Origin: Nocardioides furvisabuli
GTDB lineage: Bacteria > Actinomycetota > Actinomycetes > Propionibacteriales > Nocardioidaceae
DNA length: 64,000 nt
Assembly: GCF_021083185.1 (NCBI RefSeq)
Contig: NZ_JAIGQB010000005.1
Coordinates: forward strand, 328,166 to 392,165
Direction: 5' to 3'
In this document: positions 8,510-16,521 of the stretch, in pieces
How the letters are laid out: each line of letters opens with the position of its first letter
Numbering within the stretch: position 1 is the first letter of the stretch
Notes under the pieces: generated by a model
The model's database searches: none
Told to the model about the DNA's origin: nothing
Seen by the model: only the letters and a program-made list of their open reading frames with translations
Program-made: the position numbers and the translations under genes

Positions 8510-9166
8510 ATGAGCAGACCTGCGATCGTGGTGGTCGGGGCCGGTCCCGGTGTGAGCGGGTCGGTGGCCCGACGCTTCGCCGAGGAGGGCTACGACGTGG
8601 CCCTCCTCGGCCAGGACCAGGCCGTCATCGATGACCTCGTGCCCGGTCTCGAGGCCCGCGGTGCGACGGTCGACCGTGCGGTCGTCGACGTCACCGACGA
8701 GCAGGCCGCGCGCGACGCCGTACGCCGCTTCGGTGAGCACGCCGGGCGCATCGACGTGCTGCACTTCAACCCCAGCGCCTTCCGCGAGAAGGACCCGCTG
8801 GCACTGACGGTCTCCGAGCTGCTCGAGGACCTCGCCCTCGGCGTCGGCGCGCTGCTGACGGTGGTGCAGGCCGCGCGGCCCTCCATGTCGTCGGGCGGAC
8901 GGATCACCGTCACGGGCAGCATGGCAGCGGACGACCCGTGGGAGGGTGCGGCGTCGCTCGGCGTGCAGAAGGCGGGCGTGCGCAACCTGGTGCACAGCCT
9001 GGACAAGACCCTCGCGCCCGACGGCATCCGAGCGGTGTCGGTGACCGTGCGCGGTGCCCTGTCCCGCGAGGGTGCCTTCACCCCCGACCGGGTCGCCGAG
9101 GCGATCTGGTCGGCGGCCGCACGTGACGAGGACGGCTGGACCAGCGAGGTCTCCTACGCCGGGTGA
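8510..9166 (+). CDS. SDR-family protein lacking the catalytic tyrosine
   Basis: A 218-residue short-chain dehydrogenase fold with an N-terminal nucleotide-binding motif GAGPGVSGSVARRF and the central strand FNPSAF in place of NNAG. The usual active-site YxxxK is changed: lysine is kept (K154) but the tyrosine position is Leu150 (SLGVQKAG). The serine strand (TVTGSMAADD) is present. It may therefore bind NAD(P) without classical dehydrogenase activity, or act as an atypical SDR. It is complete at normal minimum length. Confidence 0.8.
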   Translation: MSRPAIVVVGAGPGVSGSVARRFAEEGYDVALLGQDQAVIDDLVPGLEARGATVDRAVVDVTDEQAARDAVRRFGEHAGRIDVLHFNPSAFREKDPLALTVSELLEDLALGVGALLTVVQAARPSMSSGGRITVTGSMAADDPWEGAASLGVQKAGVRNLVHSLDKTLAPDGIRAVSVTVRGALSREGAFTPDRVAEAIWSAAARDEDGWTSEVSYAG

Positions 9167-9170
9167 CCTG

Positions 9171-9386
9171 TCAGCGCCTGCGGCCCCACACCAGGTAGGC
9201 GATCGGCCCCACGGGCTGCACCGACAGCGCCGGACCCCACAGCAGCTTCGGGCCCCGCACCAGCTCGGCGGGTCGCTGCTTGAGGTCGCGCAGGCACCAC
9301 GCGGTGAGGGCGACCTCCGCGATCCCCGTCACGACGACGATCCTCTTCTGGGTCGGGGTCATGTCGGACCACCTCTTCTTCGCCAT
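9171..9386 (-). CDS. Small membrane protein, PLDc_N (phospholipase D-nuclease N-terminal) type
   Basis: A 71-residue protein with two hydrophobic segments, about residues 14-32 (RIVVVTGIAEVALTAWCL) and 47-67. It ends in PVGPIAYLVWGRRR, the P-x-G-P-x-x-Y-L-x-(FW)-G-R-R signature of the PLDc_N domain found as stand-alone two-helix membrane proteins in actinobacteria. The start is ATG at 9386. It ends 4 bp from the convergent SDR gene and lies just downstream of paaZ, possibly in the same transcript. Confidence 0.75.
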   Translation of the reverse strand: MAKKRWSDMTPTQKRIVVVTGIAEVALTAWCLRDLKQRPAELVRGPKLLWGPALSVQPVGPIAYLVWGRRR

Positions 9387-9415
9387 GGTCCGAACGTATC
9401 GCGGTCGGCGCCGCG

Positions 9416-11437
9416 TCAGGGGGCCTCCTTGGCCACCAGCGTCAGCACGTCGTACGTCGCGACCGGCTCGTCGTCGCCGTTGACCACCAGGGCGTCCCAG
9501 CGGACCTCGCCGTAGTCGGCCGAGGAGCGCGGGGTGATCTGCTTGACCGTCAGCGTGACCCGGATCGCGTCGCCGGCCTTGACGGGGGTGAGGAAGCGGA
9601 GGTTGTCGACGCCGAAGTTCGCCAGCACCGGACCGGGCGCGGGGTCCACGAAGAGGCCGGCGGCCATCGAGACGATGAGGTAGCCGTGCGCGACGATCCC
9701 GCCGAAGAGCGGGTTCTGCGCCGCCGCCTCGGGGTCGGTGTGGGCGTAGAACGTGTCGCCGGTGAAGTCGGAGAAGTGGTCGATGTCCTCGCGCGAGATC
9801 GCGCGCGGCTCGGAGACGATCGTGTCGCCGACAGCGAGCGTCGCCAGCGAGTGGCGGAACGGGTGCTCGGGCGTGACCGTGCGCTGCGAACCGCGCGTCC
9901 AGCGACCGGTGATCGCGGTGAGCATGTCGGGCGAGGCCTGGATCGCCGAGCGCTGCATGTGGTGCAGCACCCCGCGCACGCCACCCAGCTCCTCGCCGCC
10001 GCCGGCGCGACCGGGCCCGCCGTGCACCAGCATCGGCAGCGGCGAGCCGTGGCCGGTCGACTCGGGCGCGTCGTCGCGGTCCAGGACCAGGATGCGGCCG
10101 TGCCACGGTGCCAGGCCGAGGACGAGGGCGCGGGCGACGCCGGGGTCGTGCGTCACGACGGAACCGACGAGCGAGCCCTTGCCGCGCGCGGCGAGCGCCA
10201 TCGCCTCGTCGAGCGAGTCGTACGTCATCACCGTCGACACGGGCCCGAAGGGCTCGACGTCGTGGGGCTCGACCGCTCCGGCGCGGGCGCGCAGCAGCAC
10301 CGGCGACATGAAGGCGCCCCGCCCGTCGTCGCCGGTGACCTCGACCTCGTCGAGCACGACGTCGCACGACGACCGCAGCGCCTCGACGGCCTTCCGGACC
10401 TCTTGGCGCTGGCCGAGCGAGGCGAGCGGACCCATCCGCACCGACTCGTCGTCCGGGTGCCCGACCGTGATCGAGGCGAGCCTGGTCCGGATCGCCTCGG
10501 TCATCTCGTCGGCGACCGCGGAGGGGACGACGACGCGGCGGATGGCGGTGCACTTCTGGCCGGCCTTGGCGGTCATCTCGGTGACGACACCCTTGACGAA
10601 CAGGTCCCACTCGGGGTCTCCGGGAGCGACGTCTGGCCCAAGCACGGAGCAGTTCAGCGAGTCGGCCTCGACCTGGAGCTGCACGCCCCCGTGCAGCACC
10701 GACGGGTGCTGGCGCAGGATGCCGGCGGTGTGCGCCGAGCCGGTGAAGGCGACCGAGTCCTGGACGCCGAGGTGGTCGAGCAGGTCGCCCGCCGAGCCGG
10801 ACAGCAGCTGGAGGGACCCCTCGGGCAGGATGCCCGACTCGATGATCCGGCGCACGACCAGCTCGGTGAGGTACGCCGTCTGGCTGGCCGGCTTGACGAG
10901 CGACGGGAGACCGGCGACGAAAGCCGGCGCGAGCTTCTCCAGCATGCCCCAGACGGGGAAGTTGAAGGCGTTGATCTGCACGGCCACGCCCGGGCGCGAG
11001 GTGTAGACGTGCTGGCCCATGAAGACGCCGGTGCGGCCGAGCTGCTCGAGGTCGCCGTCACACACGACGACGTCGTTGGGGAGCTCGCGGCGGCTCTTGG
11101 AGGAGTAGCTGAAGACCGTGCCGAACCCGCCGTCGATGTCGATCATCGAGTCGCGCCGCGTCGCCCCGGTGCGCAGCGACAGCTCGTAGAGCTCGTCCTT
11201 GAGACCCGTCAGGTGGGTCGCGAGCTCCTTGAGGAGCAGGGCGCGCTCGTGGAAGGTCAGCGCGCGGATGGCGGGCCCGCCCACGCTGCGGGCGTGGTGG
11301 GCCATGGCGCCGAGGTCGAGGCCGGTGCTGGAGATGCGCGCGACCTCTTCGCCCGTGGAGGCGTCGAGCAGTGGGTCGCCCTCCGCCGTGGAGGTGAACC
11401 AGCGTCCTGCGGCATAGCTCTCGAGCAAACGGGTCAC
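9416..11437 (-). CDS. paaZ: Phenylacetate pathway bifunctional ring-opening hydrolase/aldehyde dehydrogenase PaaZ
   Basis: A 673-residue fusion. Residues 1-530 are an NADP-type aldehyde dehydrogenase with catalytic Cys296 (KAGQKCTAIRR) and general base Glu257 (VEADSLN). Residues about 540-673 are a MaoC-type hydratase with the catalytic pair Asp561 and His566 (DFTGDTFYAHTD), the numbers known for the E. coli enzyme. It hydrolyses the oxepin-CoA ring and oxidises the resulting aldehyde to 3-oxo-5,6-dehydrosuberyl-CoA. GTG 11437 has GGAG 5 nt upstream. It is divergent from paaABCDE across a 129-bp spacer with a strong palindrome. Confidence 0.96.
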   Translation of the reverse strand: MTRLLESYAAGRWFTSTAEGDPLLDASTGEEVARISSTGLDLGAMAHHARSVGGPAIRALTFHERALLLKELATHLTGLKDELYELSLRTGATRRDSMIDIDGGFGTVFSYSSKSRRELPNDVVVCDGDLEQLGRTGVFMGQHVYTSRPGVAVQINAFNFPVWGMLEKLAPAFVAGLPSLVKPASQTAYLTELVVRRIIESGILPEGSLQLLSGSAGDLLDHLGVQDSVAFTGSAHTAGILRQHPSVLHGGVQLQVEADSLNCSVLGPDVAPGDPEWDLFVKGVVTEMTAKAGQKCTAIRRVVVPSAVADEMTEAIRTRLASITVGHPDDESVRMGPLASLGQRQEVRKAVEALRSSCDVVLDEVEVTGDDGRGAFMSPVLLRARAGAVEPHDVEPFGPVSTVMTYDSLDEAMALAARGKGSLVGSVVTHDPGVARALVLGLAPWHGRILVLDRDDAPESTGHGSPLPMLVHGGPGRAGGGEELGGVRGVLHHMQRSAIQASPDMLTAITGRWTRGSQRTVTPEHPFRHSLATLAVGDTIVSEPRAISREDIDHFSDFTGDTFYAHTDPEAAAQNPLFGGIVAHGYLIVSMAAGLFVDPAPGPVLANFGVDNLRFLTPVKAGDAIRVTLTVKQITPRSSADYGEVRWDALVVNGDDEPVATYDVLTLVAKEAP

Positions 11438-11524
11438 GACGACTCCATCGGGTCCGGGGGAGGGGCGGCGCACGCGGGTGCTCCCCGGGTGCTTGCACGC
11501 ACGGGGCGCGTCGTGCAAAAGTAA

Positions 11525-11544
11525 TACAGACCGTTCGGTCAGTA
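11525..11544. promoter_or_regulatory. 20-bp TetR-type palindrome in the paaZ-paaA spacer
   Basis: TACAGACCGTTCGGTCAGTA has 9-bp arms around a TT centre with one mismatch between arms. It lies 22 bp before the paaA start and 87 bp before paaZ. Its shape (GACCG-NN-CGGTC core) is that of TetR-family sites, and a TetR gene lies in the cluster. It probably overlaps the paaA promoter or its start of transcription. Confidence 0.65.
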
Positions 11545-11566
11545 AAGCCCATCCGGAGGAGGAGCG

Positions 11567-12532
11567 GTGACCACGAGCGACACGGCGACCGACGCCCAGC
11601 TGTCCGCGCTGGAGACGCGCTTCGAGGACACGATCGCGCGCAGCGAGCGCATCGAGCCCCGCGACTGGATGCCGGAGGGATACCGCAAGACCCTCGTGCG
11701 CCAGATCGCCCAGCACGCGCACAGCGAGATCATCGGCATGCAGCCGGAGGGCAACTGGATCACCCGTGCCCCGAGCCTGCGCCGCAAGGCGATCCTGCTG
11801 GCCAAGGTGCAGGACGAGGCCGGCCACGGGCTCTACCTCTACTCCGCCGCCGAGACCCTCGGCGTCTCGCGGGGCGAGCTCACCGAGATGCTCATCGAGG
11901 GCCGCCAGAAGTACTCGTCGATCTTCAACTACCCCACGCTGTCGTACGCCGACGTCGGCACCATCGGCTGGTTGGTCGACGGTGCGGCGATCTGCAACCA
12001 GGTGCCGCTGTGCCGCACGTCGTACGGCCCCTACGGCCGCGCGATGATCCGGGTGTGCAAGGAGGAGTCCTTCCACCAGCGCCAGGGCTACGAGCTGCTG
12101 ATGACCATGATGCAGGGCACCGACGAGCAGCGCGCGATGGTGCAGGAGTCGGTCGACCGGTTCTGGTGGCCGGCGCTGATGATGTTCGGCCCGCCCGACG
12201 AGGACTCGCCCAACACCGCCCAGTCGATGGCGTGGGGCATCAAGCGCAACACCAACGACGACCTGCGCCAGCGCTTCGTCGACATGTCGGTGCCGCAGGC
12301 CGAGGCCCTCGGCGTCACCTTTCCCGACCCGGACCTGAAGTGGAACGCCGAGCGCGGGCACCACGACTTCGGCGAGCCGGACTGGGAGGAGTTCATGCAG
12401 GTCGTGAAGGGCAACGGTCCGTGCAACGCCCAGCGCATCGCCCACCGCCGCGCGGCCCACGAGGACGGCGCCTGGGTCCGTGAGGCGGCCCTGGCGTTCG
12501 CCGACCGCCAGCGAGAGGCGGCGCGCGCGTGA
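11567..12532 (+). CDS. paaA: Phenylacetyl-CoA 1,2-epoxidase catalytic subunit PaaA
   Basis: A 321-residue di-iron monooxygenase subunit. It has the ferritin-like metal motif [17 protein letters not shown] and a second cluster in [16 protein letters not shown], so the E-x2-H pairs are present. Family hallmarks [10 protein letters not shown] and [19 protein letters not shown] are intact. With PaaB, PaaC and PaaE it epoxidises the aromatic ring of phenylacetyl-CoA. The GTG start is preceded by GGAGGAGG at good spacing. It is the first gene of paaABCDE, and its TGA overlaps the paaB GTG. Confidence 0.97.
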   Translation: MTTSDTATDAQLSALETRFEDTIARSERIEPRDWMPEGYRKTLVRQIAQHAHSEIIGMQPEGNWITRAPSLRRKAILLAKVQDEAGHGLYLYSAAETLGVSRGELTEMLIEGRQKYSSIFNYPTLSYADVGTIGWLVDGAAICNQVPLCRTSYGPYGRAMIRVCKEESFHQRQGYELLMTMMQGTDEQRAMVQESVDRFWWPALMMFGPPDEDSPNTAQSMAWGIKRNTNDDLRQRFVDMSVPQAEALGVTFPDPDLKWNAERGHHDFGEPDWEEFMQVVKGNGPCNAQRIAHRRAAHEDGAWVREAALAFADRQREAARA

Positions 12533-12897
12533 GCGGGCAGGACTTCACCGCCGAGGGCGGTCACGGCGCGGTCCCGCTGGAGGGTGTCCCCGCGGCCAAG
12601 GCGGGCCACGGCTCGGAGCGCGAGTGGCCCCTCTACGAGGTGTTCGTGCGCGGCAAGCGCGGGCTCAACCACGTCCACGTCGGCTCGCTGCACGCCGCCG
12701 ACGACGAGATGGCGCTGCGGCACGCCCGCGACGTCTACACCCGCCGCAACGAGGGCGTCAGCGTCTGGGTCGTGCAGGCGCGCCACGTCGCGGCGTCGAG
12801 CCCGGACGAGAAGGACCCGATGTTCGCCCCGAGCGGCGACAAGGTCTACCGCCACCCCACCTTCTACTCCATCCCCGACGACGTCCCGCACATGTGA
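12529..12897 (+). CDS. paaB: Phenylacetyl-CoA epoxidase subunit PaaB
   Basis: A 122-residue small structural subunit. After an extended N-terminus of about 28 residues comes the family core [20 protein letters not shown], then [20 protein letters not shown] and VWVVQARHV. PaaB bridges PaaAC dimers in the epoxidase. The GTG start overlaps the paaA stop by 4 bp (GTGA), so translation is coupled. It sits in order within paaABCDE. Confidence 0.96.
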   Translation: MSGQDFTAEGGHGAVPLEGVPAAKAGHGSEREWPLYEVFVRGKRGLNHVHVGSLHAADDEMALRHARDVYTRRNEGVSVWVVQARHVAASSPDEKDPMFAPSGDKVYRHPTFYSIPDDVPHM

Positions 12898-12905
12898 GGA
12901 ACCCG

Positions 12906-13859
12906 ATGTCGCACCTCACCCCCGACCCCAACGAGTCCGCGGGCAGCGCCTACGACGGCCTGCTCGAGCACCACGAGGTCGCCGGAGACTCCTCCCAGTG
13001 GGCCTTCGGCACCGACTTCGAGGACCCGCTCGCCGGCGTCGACACCACGGTCCCCGCCGACGTCGACCCGGCGGCCCTGGCGGTCTACTGCCTGATGCTG
13101 GGCGACGACGCGCTCGTGATGTCGCACCGGCTCTCGGAGTGGTGCAGCCGTGCCCCCGACCTCGAGGAGGACATCGCGCTGGCCAACACCGCGCTCGACC
13201 TCCTGGGCCAGGCCCGGCTCCTGCTGGCGCGCGCCGCGGCCGCCGACCCCGGCGTCGTGCCTGCGCTGCCCGAGGGCTCCCCGGTCCCGGCCGAGGACGC
13301 ACTGGCGTTCTTCCGCGAGGCCGGCGACTTCCGCAACGTCCGGCTCGCGGAGGTCCCCAACGGCGACTTCGCGCACACGGTCGTGCGGCTCCTGCTCTTC
13401 TCCAGCGTGCGGCTCGCCCTGTTCGAGCAGCTCGCCTCCAGCAGCGACCCGGTCCTGTCGGCCATTGCGGTCAAGGGCGTCAAGGAGCTGGCCTACCACC
13501 GCGACTACGCGGGTCGCTGGTTCCTCACGCTCGCCCAGGGCACGGACGAGTCACGCCACCGCCTCGAGGAGGCGCTGCGCGATCTCTGGCCGCTCTACCC
13601 CGAGCTCCTCACCACGCACCCGGTCGAGCAGGTCGTGTCCGAGGCCGGCGTCGGCGTCGCGCCGGACTCCGTGGCCAGTGCGGTCGAGGTGGTGCTCGAG
13701 CAGGTGCTCGCCGTGAGCGAGGTCGACCGGCCCCAGGGCCAGCCGCTGGCCGGCGTACGCGGTCGCACCGGGCGCGACGGCCTGCACTCCGAGGCGCTCT
13801 CGCGGATGCTCGCCGAGATGCAGGTCGTGGCGCGCGCCCACCCCACGGGCCGGTGGTGA
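12906..13859 (+). CDS. paaC: Phenylacetyl-CoA epoxidase subunit PaaC
   Basis: A 317-residue helical ferritin-like subunit, the structural partner of PaaA without its full di-iron site. Recognisable segments are LMLGDDALVMSHRLSEWC, ANTALDLLGQARLLLARAA and VKGVKELAYHRDYAGRWFL. The N-terminus has about 45 extra residues rich in Asp and Glu compared with proteobacterial PaaC. It starts 8 bp after paaB with GAGGA before ATG, and its stop overlaps the paaD start. Confidence 0.96.
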   Translation: MSHLTPDPNESAGSAYDGLLEHHEVAGDSSQWAFGTDFEDPLAGVDTTVPADVDPAALAVYCLMLGDDALVMSHRLSEWCSRAPDLEEDIALANTALDLLGQARLLLARAAAADPGVVPALPEGSPVPAEDALAFFREAGDFRNVRLAEVPNGDFAHTVVRLLLFSSVRLALFEQLASSSDPVLSAIAVKGVKELAYHRDYAGRWFLTLAQGTDESRHRLEEALRDLWPLYPELLTTHPVEQVVSEAGVGVAPDSVASAVEVVLEQVLAVSEVDRPQGQPLAGVRGRTGRDGLHSEALSRMLAEMQVVARAHPTGRW

Positions 13860-14344
13860 ACGTGCGCGCGCGCGAGGTCGCCGCGTCGGTCACCGACCCC
13901 GAGATGCCGATGCTGACGCTCGAGGACCTCGGCGTGCTGCGCGGGGTGCGCGAGGAGGCGGACGGTGTCGTCGTCACGATCACCCCCACCTACTCCGGCT
14001 GCCCGGCGATGGCCACGATGCGCGACGACCTGGTCCACCGACTCGCCGACGCCGGCTACGCCGCCACGGTGGAGGTCTCGCTCTCCCCGGCGTGGTCCAG
14101 CGACTGGATCACCGACCGCGGCCGGCAGGCGCTGCGCGACCACGGCCTCTCCGCCCCCGGTCCCGCACCGCACCGCGCCGGACCCGTCCCGCTGACGCTC
14201 CTGCCCGTGCGTCGCGACCTCACCTGCCCGCGCTGCGCCTCGGCCGCGGTGGAGCTGACCTCGGAGTTCGGCGCCACCGCCTGCAAGGCCCTCTACCGCT
14301 GCACCGCGTGCGCGGAGCCCTTCGAGCACGTCAAGGAGATCTGA
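13856..14344 (+). CDS. paaD: Phenylacetate epoxidase maturation protein PaaD
   Basis: A 162-residue protein. Residues 1-95 are a MIP18/DUF59-type domain with the conserved SVTDPEMPMLTLEDLGVLR and TYSGCPAMATM. The C-terminus is a zinc-ribbon with TCPRC (about residue 125) and CTAC (about 150). PaaD is required for iron or iron-sulfur assembly of the epoxidase system, probably of PaaE. GTG 13856 overlaps the paaC stop (GTGA); the paaE ATG overlaps its own stop. Confidence 0.93.
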   Translation: MNVRAREVAASVTDPEMPMLTLEDLGVLRGVREEADGVVVTITPTYSGCPAMATMRDDLVHRLADAGYAATVEVSLSPAWSSDWITDRGRQALRDHGLSAPGPAPHRAGPVPLTLLPVRRDLTCPRCASAAVELTSEFGATACKALYRCTACAEPFEHVKEI

Positions 14345-15429
14345 TGACCGTCCTCGACACCCCACGGCGTACGCGCTCGGCGGCCTTCCACACGCTCACC
14401 GTGGCCCGCGTCGAGCCGCTGACCGACGACTCCGCCGCGATCACCTTCGACGTCCCGGCCGACCTGGCGGGGGAGTACGACTTCGCGCCCGGGCAGTCGC
14501 TGACCCTGCGGCGCACAATGGACGGGCGCGAGGAGCGCCGCACCTACTCGATCTGTGCCCCCGCGGGCGCGGCCCCGCGCATCGGCGTGCGGGAGATCCC
14601 GGACGGCCTGTTCTCCCGCTGGTTGGTGCGGGAGGTCCGTCCCGGCGACGAGGTCGACGTGCAGGTCCCCAGCGGCAGCTTCACCGTCGATCCCGCCACC
14701 GGTGGTCGGCACCTGTGCCTCGCCGCGGGCTCCGGGATCACCCCGATGCTGTCGATCGCGGGGTCCCTGCTCGCGGGCGGGGACGCCGAGGTGGCGCTCG
14801 TATACGGCAACCGCACGACCTCCTCGGTGATGTTCTCCGAGGAGCTCGGCGACCTCAAGAACGCCCACGGCGCGCGCCTGCAGCTGGTGCACGTGCTGTC
14901 GCGGGAGCCGCGCGACGTCGAGCTGTTCTCCGGACGGCTCGACGCCGACCGGATCCGGCGCATCCTCACCTCGCTGCTCCCGGTCGACCGGTTCGACCAC
15001 GTGTGGCTGTGCGGGCCGTACGCCATGGTCGAACAGGCCCGCGAGGTGCTGCGCGAGCTGGGTGTGGCCGACGACCAGGTGCACGCCGAGCTGTTCTACG
15101 TCGACGCGCCGCCGCCCGAGCTCCACCGCCCCGTCGCGGTGCGCGAGGGCGCGACGACCGACGTGACGGTGGTGCTCGACGGCCTCTCGGCCACTGCGGC
15201 GCTGCCACAGGACCAGAGCATCCTCGACAGCGCCCAGGCGACGCGCTCGGACCTGCCCTTCGCCTGCAAGGGCGGCGTGTGCGGCACCTGCCGCGCGAAG
15301 GTGGTCGAGGGTGAGGTCGACATGCGCCGCAACTACGCCCTCGAGCCCGCCGAGGTGGAGGCCGGGTTCGTCCTGACCTGCCAGAGCTTCCCGCTCGGGG
15401 ACGCCGTCACCGTCGACTTCGACGCCTAG
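14344..15429 (+). CDS. paaE: Phenylacetyl-CoA epoxidase reductase PaaE
   Basis: A 361-residue flavin/iron-sulfur reductase. In order it has an FAD-binding barrel with RRTYSICAP (about residues 60-70), an NAD(P) domain with LAAGSGITPML and VWLCGPYAMVE, and a C-terminal plant-type 2Fe-2S ferredoxin with CKGGVCGTC and a distal C (LTCQS). It passes electrons from NADPH to PaaA. ATG 14344 overlaps the paaD TGA by one base. Confidence 0.96.
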   Translation: MTVLDTPRRTRSAAFHTLTVARVEPLTDDSAAITFDVPADLAGEYDFAPGQSLTLRRTMDGREERRTYSICAPAGAAPRIGVREIPDGLFSRWLVREVRPGDEVDVQVPSGSFTVDPATGGRHLCLAAGSGITPMLSIAGSLLAGGDAEVALVYGNRTTSSVMFSEELGDLKNAHGARLQLVHVLSREPRDVELFSGRLDADRIRRILTSLLPVDRFDHVWLCGPYAMVEQAREVLRELGVADDQVHAELFYVDAPPPELHRPVAVREGATTDVTVVLDGLSATAALPQDQSILDSAQATRSDLPFACKGGVCGTCRAKVVEGEVDMRRNYALEPAEVEAGFVLTCQSFPLGDAVTVDFDA

Positions 15430-15435
15430 GCCGAC

Positions 15436-15873
15436 GTGCACGACGCGGCGATGGGGATGTGGGCCGACGACGCGGCGAGCGCGATGCTCGGCATGCAGGC
15501 CGTCAAGGTCGCTCCCGGTCGCGCGCGGGTGTCGATGCTCGTGCGCCCCGACATGGTCAACGGCCACGACCTCTGCCACGGCGGGGTGATCGCGAGCCTG
15601 GCCGACTCCGCCTTCGCACTGGCCTGCAACTCCCACGGCCCGGTGACGGTGGCGGCGGGGTTCGCGATCGACTTCCTCCTGCCGGGACGGCTCGGCCAGG
15701 TCCTCCACGCCGAGGCGCGCGAGGTCTCGCGGCACGGCCGGTCGGGGATCTACGACGTCACGGTGCGCGCCGACGACCCGGAGGCCGGCGAGGTCATCGC
15801 GGAGTTCCGCGGCCGGAGCCGGACCCTGCCTGATTCGAGGGGCGCCGACCGGGGGAGTGCGCCCCGTGCGTGA
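15436..15873 (+). CDS. paaI: Hydroxyphenylacetyl-CoA thioesterase PaaI
   Basis: A 145-residue hot-dog-fold thioesterase. The family sequence MVNGHDLCHGGVIASLADSA contains the active-site Asn/His/Gly loop and the D of the following helix. It releases CoA from dead-end thioesters of the paa pathway. It starts with GTG 6 bp after paaE, so it belongs to the same operon. Its last 80 bp overlap, tail to tail, the 3' end of the TetR gene. Confidence 0.93.
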   Translation: MHDAAMGMWADDAASAMLGMQAVKVAPGRARVSMLVRPDMVNGHDLCHGGVIASLADSAFALACNSHGPVTVAAGFAIDFLLPGRLGQVLHAEAREVSRHGRSGIYDVTVRADDPEAGEVIAEFRGRSRTLPDSRGADRGSAPRA

Positions 15874-16462
15874 GCCCGTCGAAGGCCAGCGCCACGACGG
15901 CATCGGTCAGCGGTGCCGCATCGGTGCCCGGGCGCACCCACTCGACCAACGAGTTCACCATCCCGAAGAGCAGCCGGCTGATCACGAGCGGGTCGAGGTC
16001 GTCGCGGAGCACGCCGTCGTCGACCGCCTCGCGGACCATGTCGGCCAGCCGCTGGTCGATGCCGCGCCGCCGTGCGAGCGCCGCCTTCTCCACCGGGGTG
16101 TTGCCGTGCACGCGCAGCAACAGGGTCACTGCGGGCAGGTGGTCGACCAGCACGGTCACGCTGCTGCGTACGGCGGCGCGCAGGCGCTGCTCGGCGTCGA
16201 GGCCAGCGGTGGCCGAGACGGCGTCGAGCGCCGCGGTCAGCGCGTCGAGGGCCTCGTCCACGGCGCTCTGGAGCAGGTGCTCCTTGCTCGGCACGTGGTG
16301 GTAGATCGCCGACTTCGTCAGCCCCAGCTCCCTGGCCACGTCGCCGACGCTCGTGGCGTCGTAGCCCTGCCGGTTGAAGAGGTCGACGGCCACCCGCACG
16401 ACGGCCTGCTGGTCGTGACCGGGGCGTCCCCGGCGCGACGCGCCCTCCGACCTGTCTGCCAT
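15794..16462 (-). CDS. paaR: TetR-family regulator of the paa cluster
   Basis: A 222-residue TetR protein. Residues about 15-62 hold the helix-turn-helix (VAVDLFNRQGYDATSVGDVA, then LGLTKSAIYHHVPSKEHLL). The remainder is helical and ligand-binding. It sits between paaI and paaK, and actinobacterial paa clusters are known to be controlled by a TetR-type PaaR that responds to phenylacetyl-CoA, so that role is the best inference. The ATG at 16462 follows GGAAGG. The gene runs antisense into paaI for 80 bp and diverges from paaK across 59 bp. Confidence 0.85.
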   Translation of the reverse strand: MADRSEGASRRGRPGHDQQAVVRVAVDLFNRQGYDATSVGDVARELGLTKSAIYHHVPSKEHLLQSAVDEALDALTAALDAVSATAGLDAEQRLRAAVRSSVTVLVDHLPAVTLLLRVHGNTPVEKAALARRRGIDQRLADMVREAVDDGVLRDDLDPLVISRLLFGMVNSLVEWVRPGTDAAPLTDAVVALAFDGLTHGAHSPGRRPSNQAGSGSGRGTPR

Positions 16463-16521
16463 GCCGGACACCTTCCCACGACCGACAGTCCCGACACGCC
16501 CGCGACCCGGAGGACCACACC

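Noticed and set aside
9686..11524. 612-codon plus-strand frame
   Set aside because: Antisense of paaZ, whose catalytic residues are all recognised.
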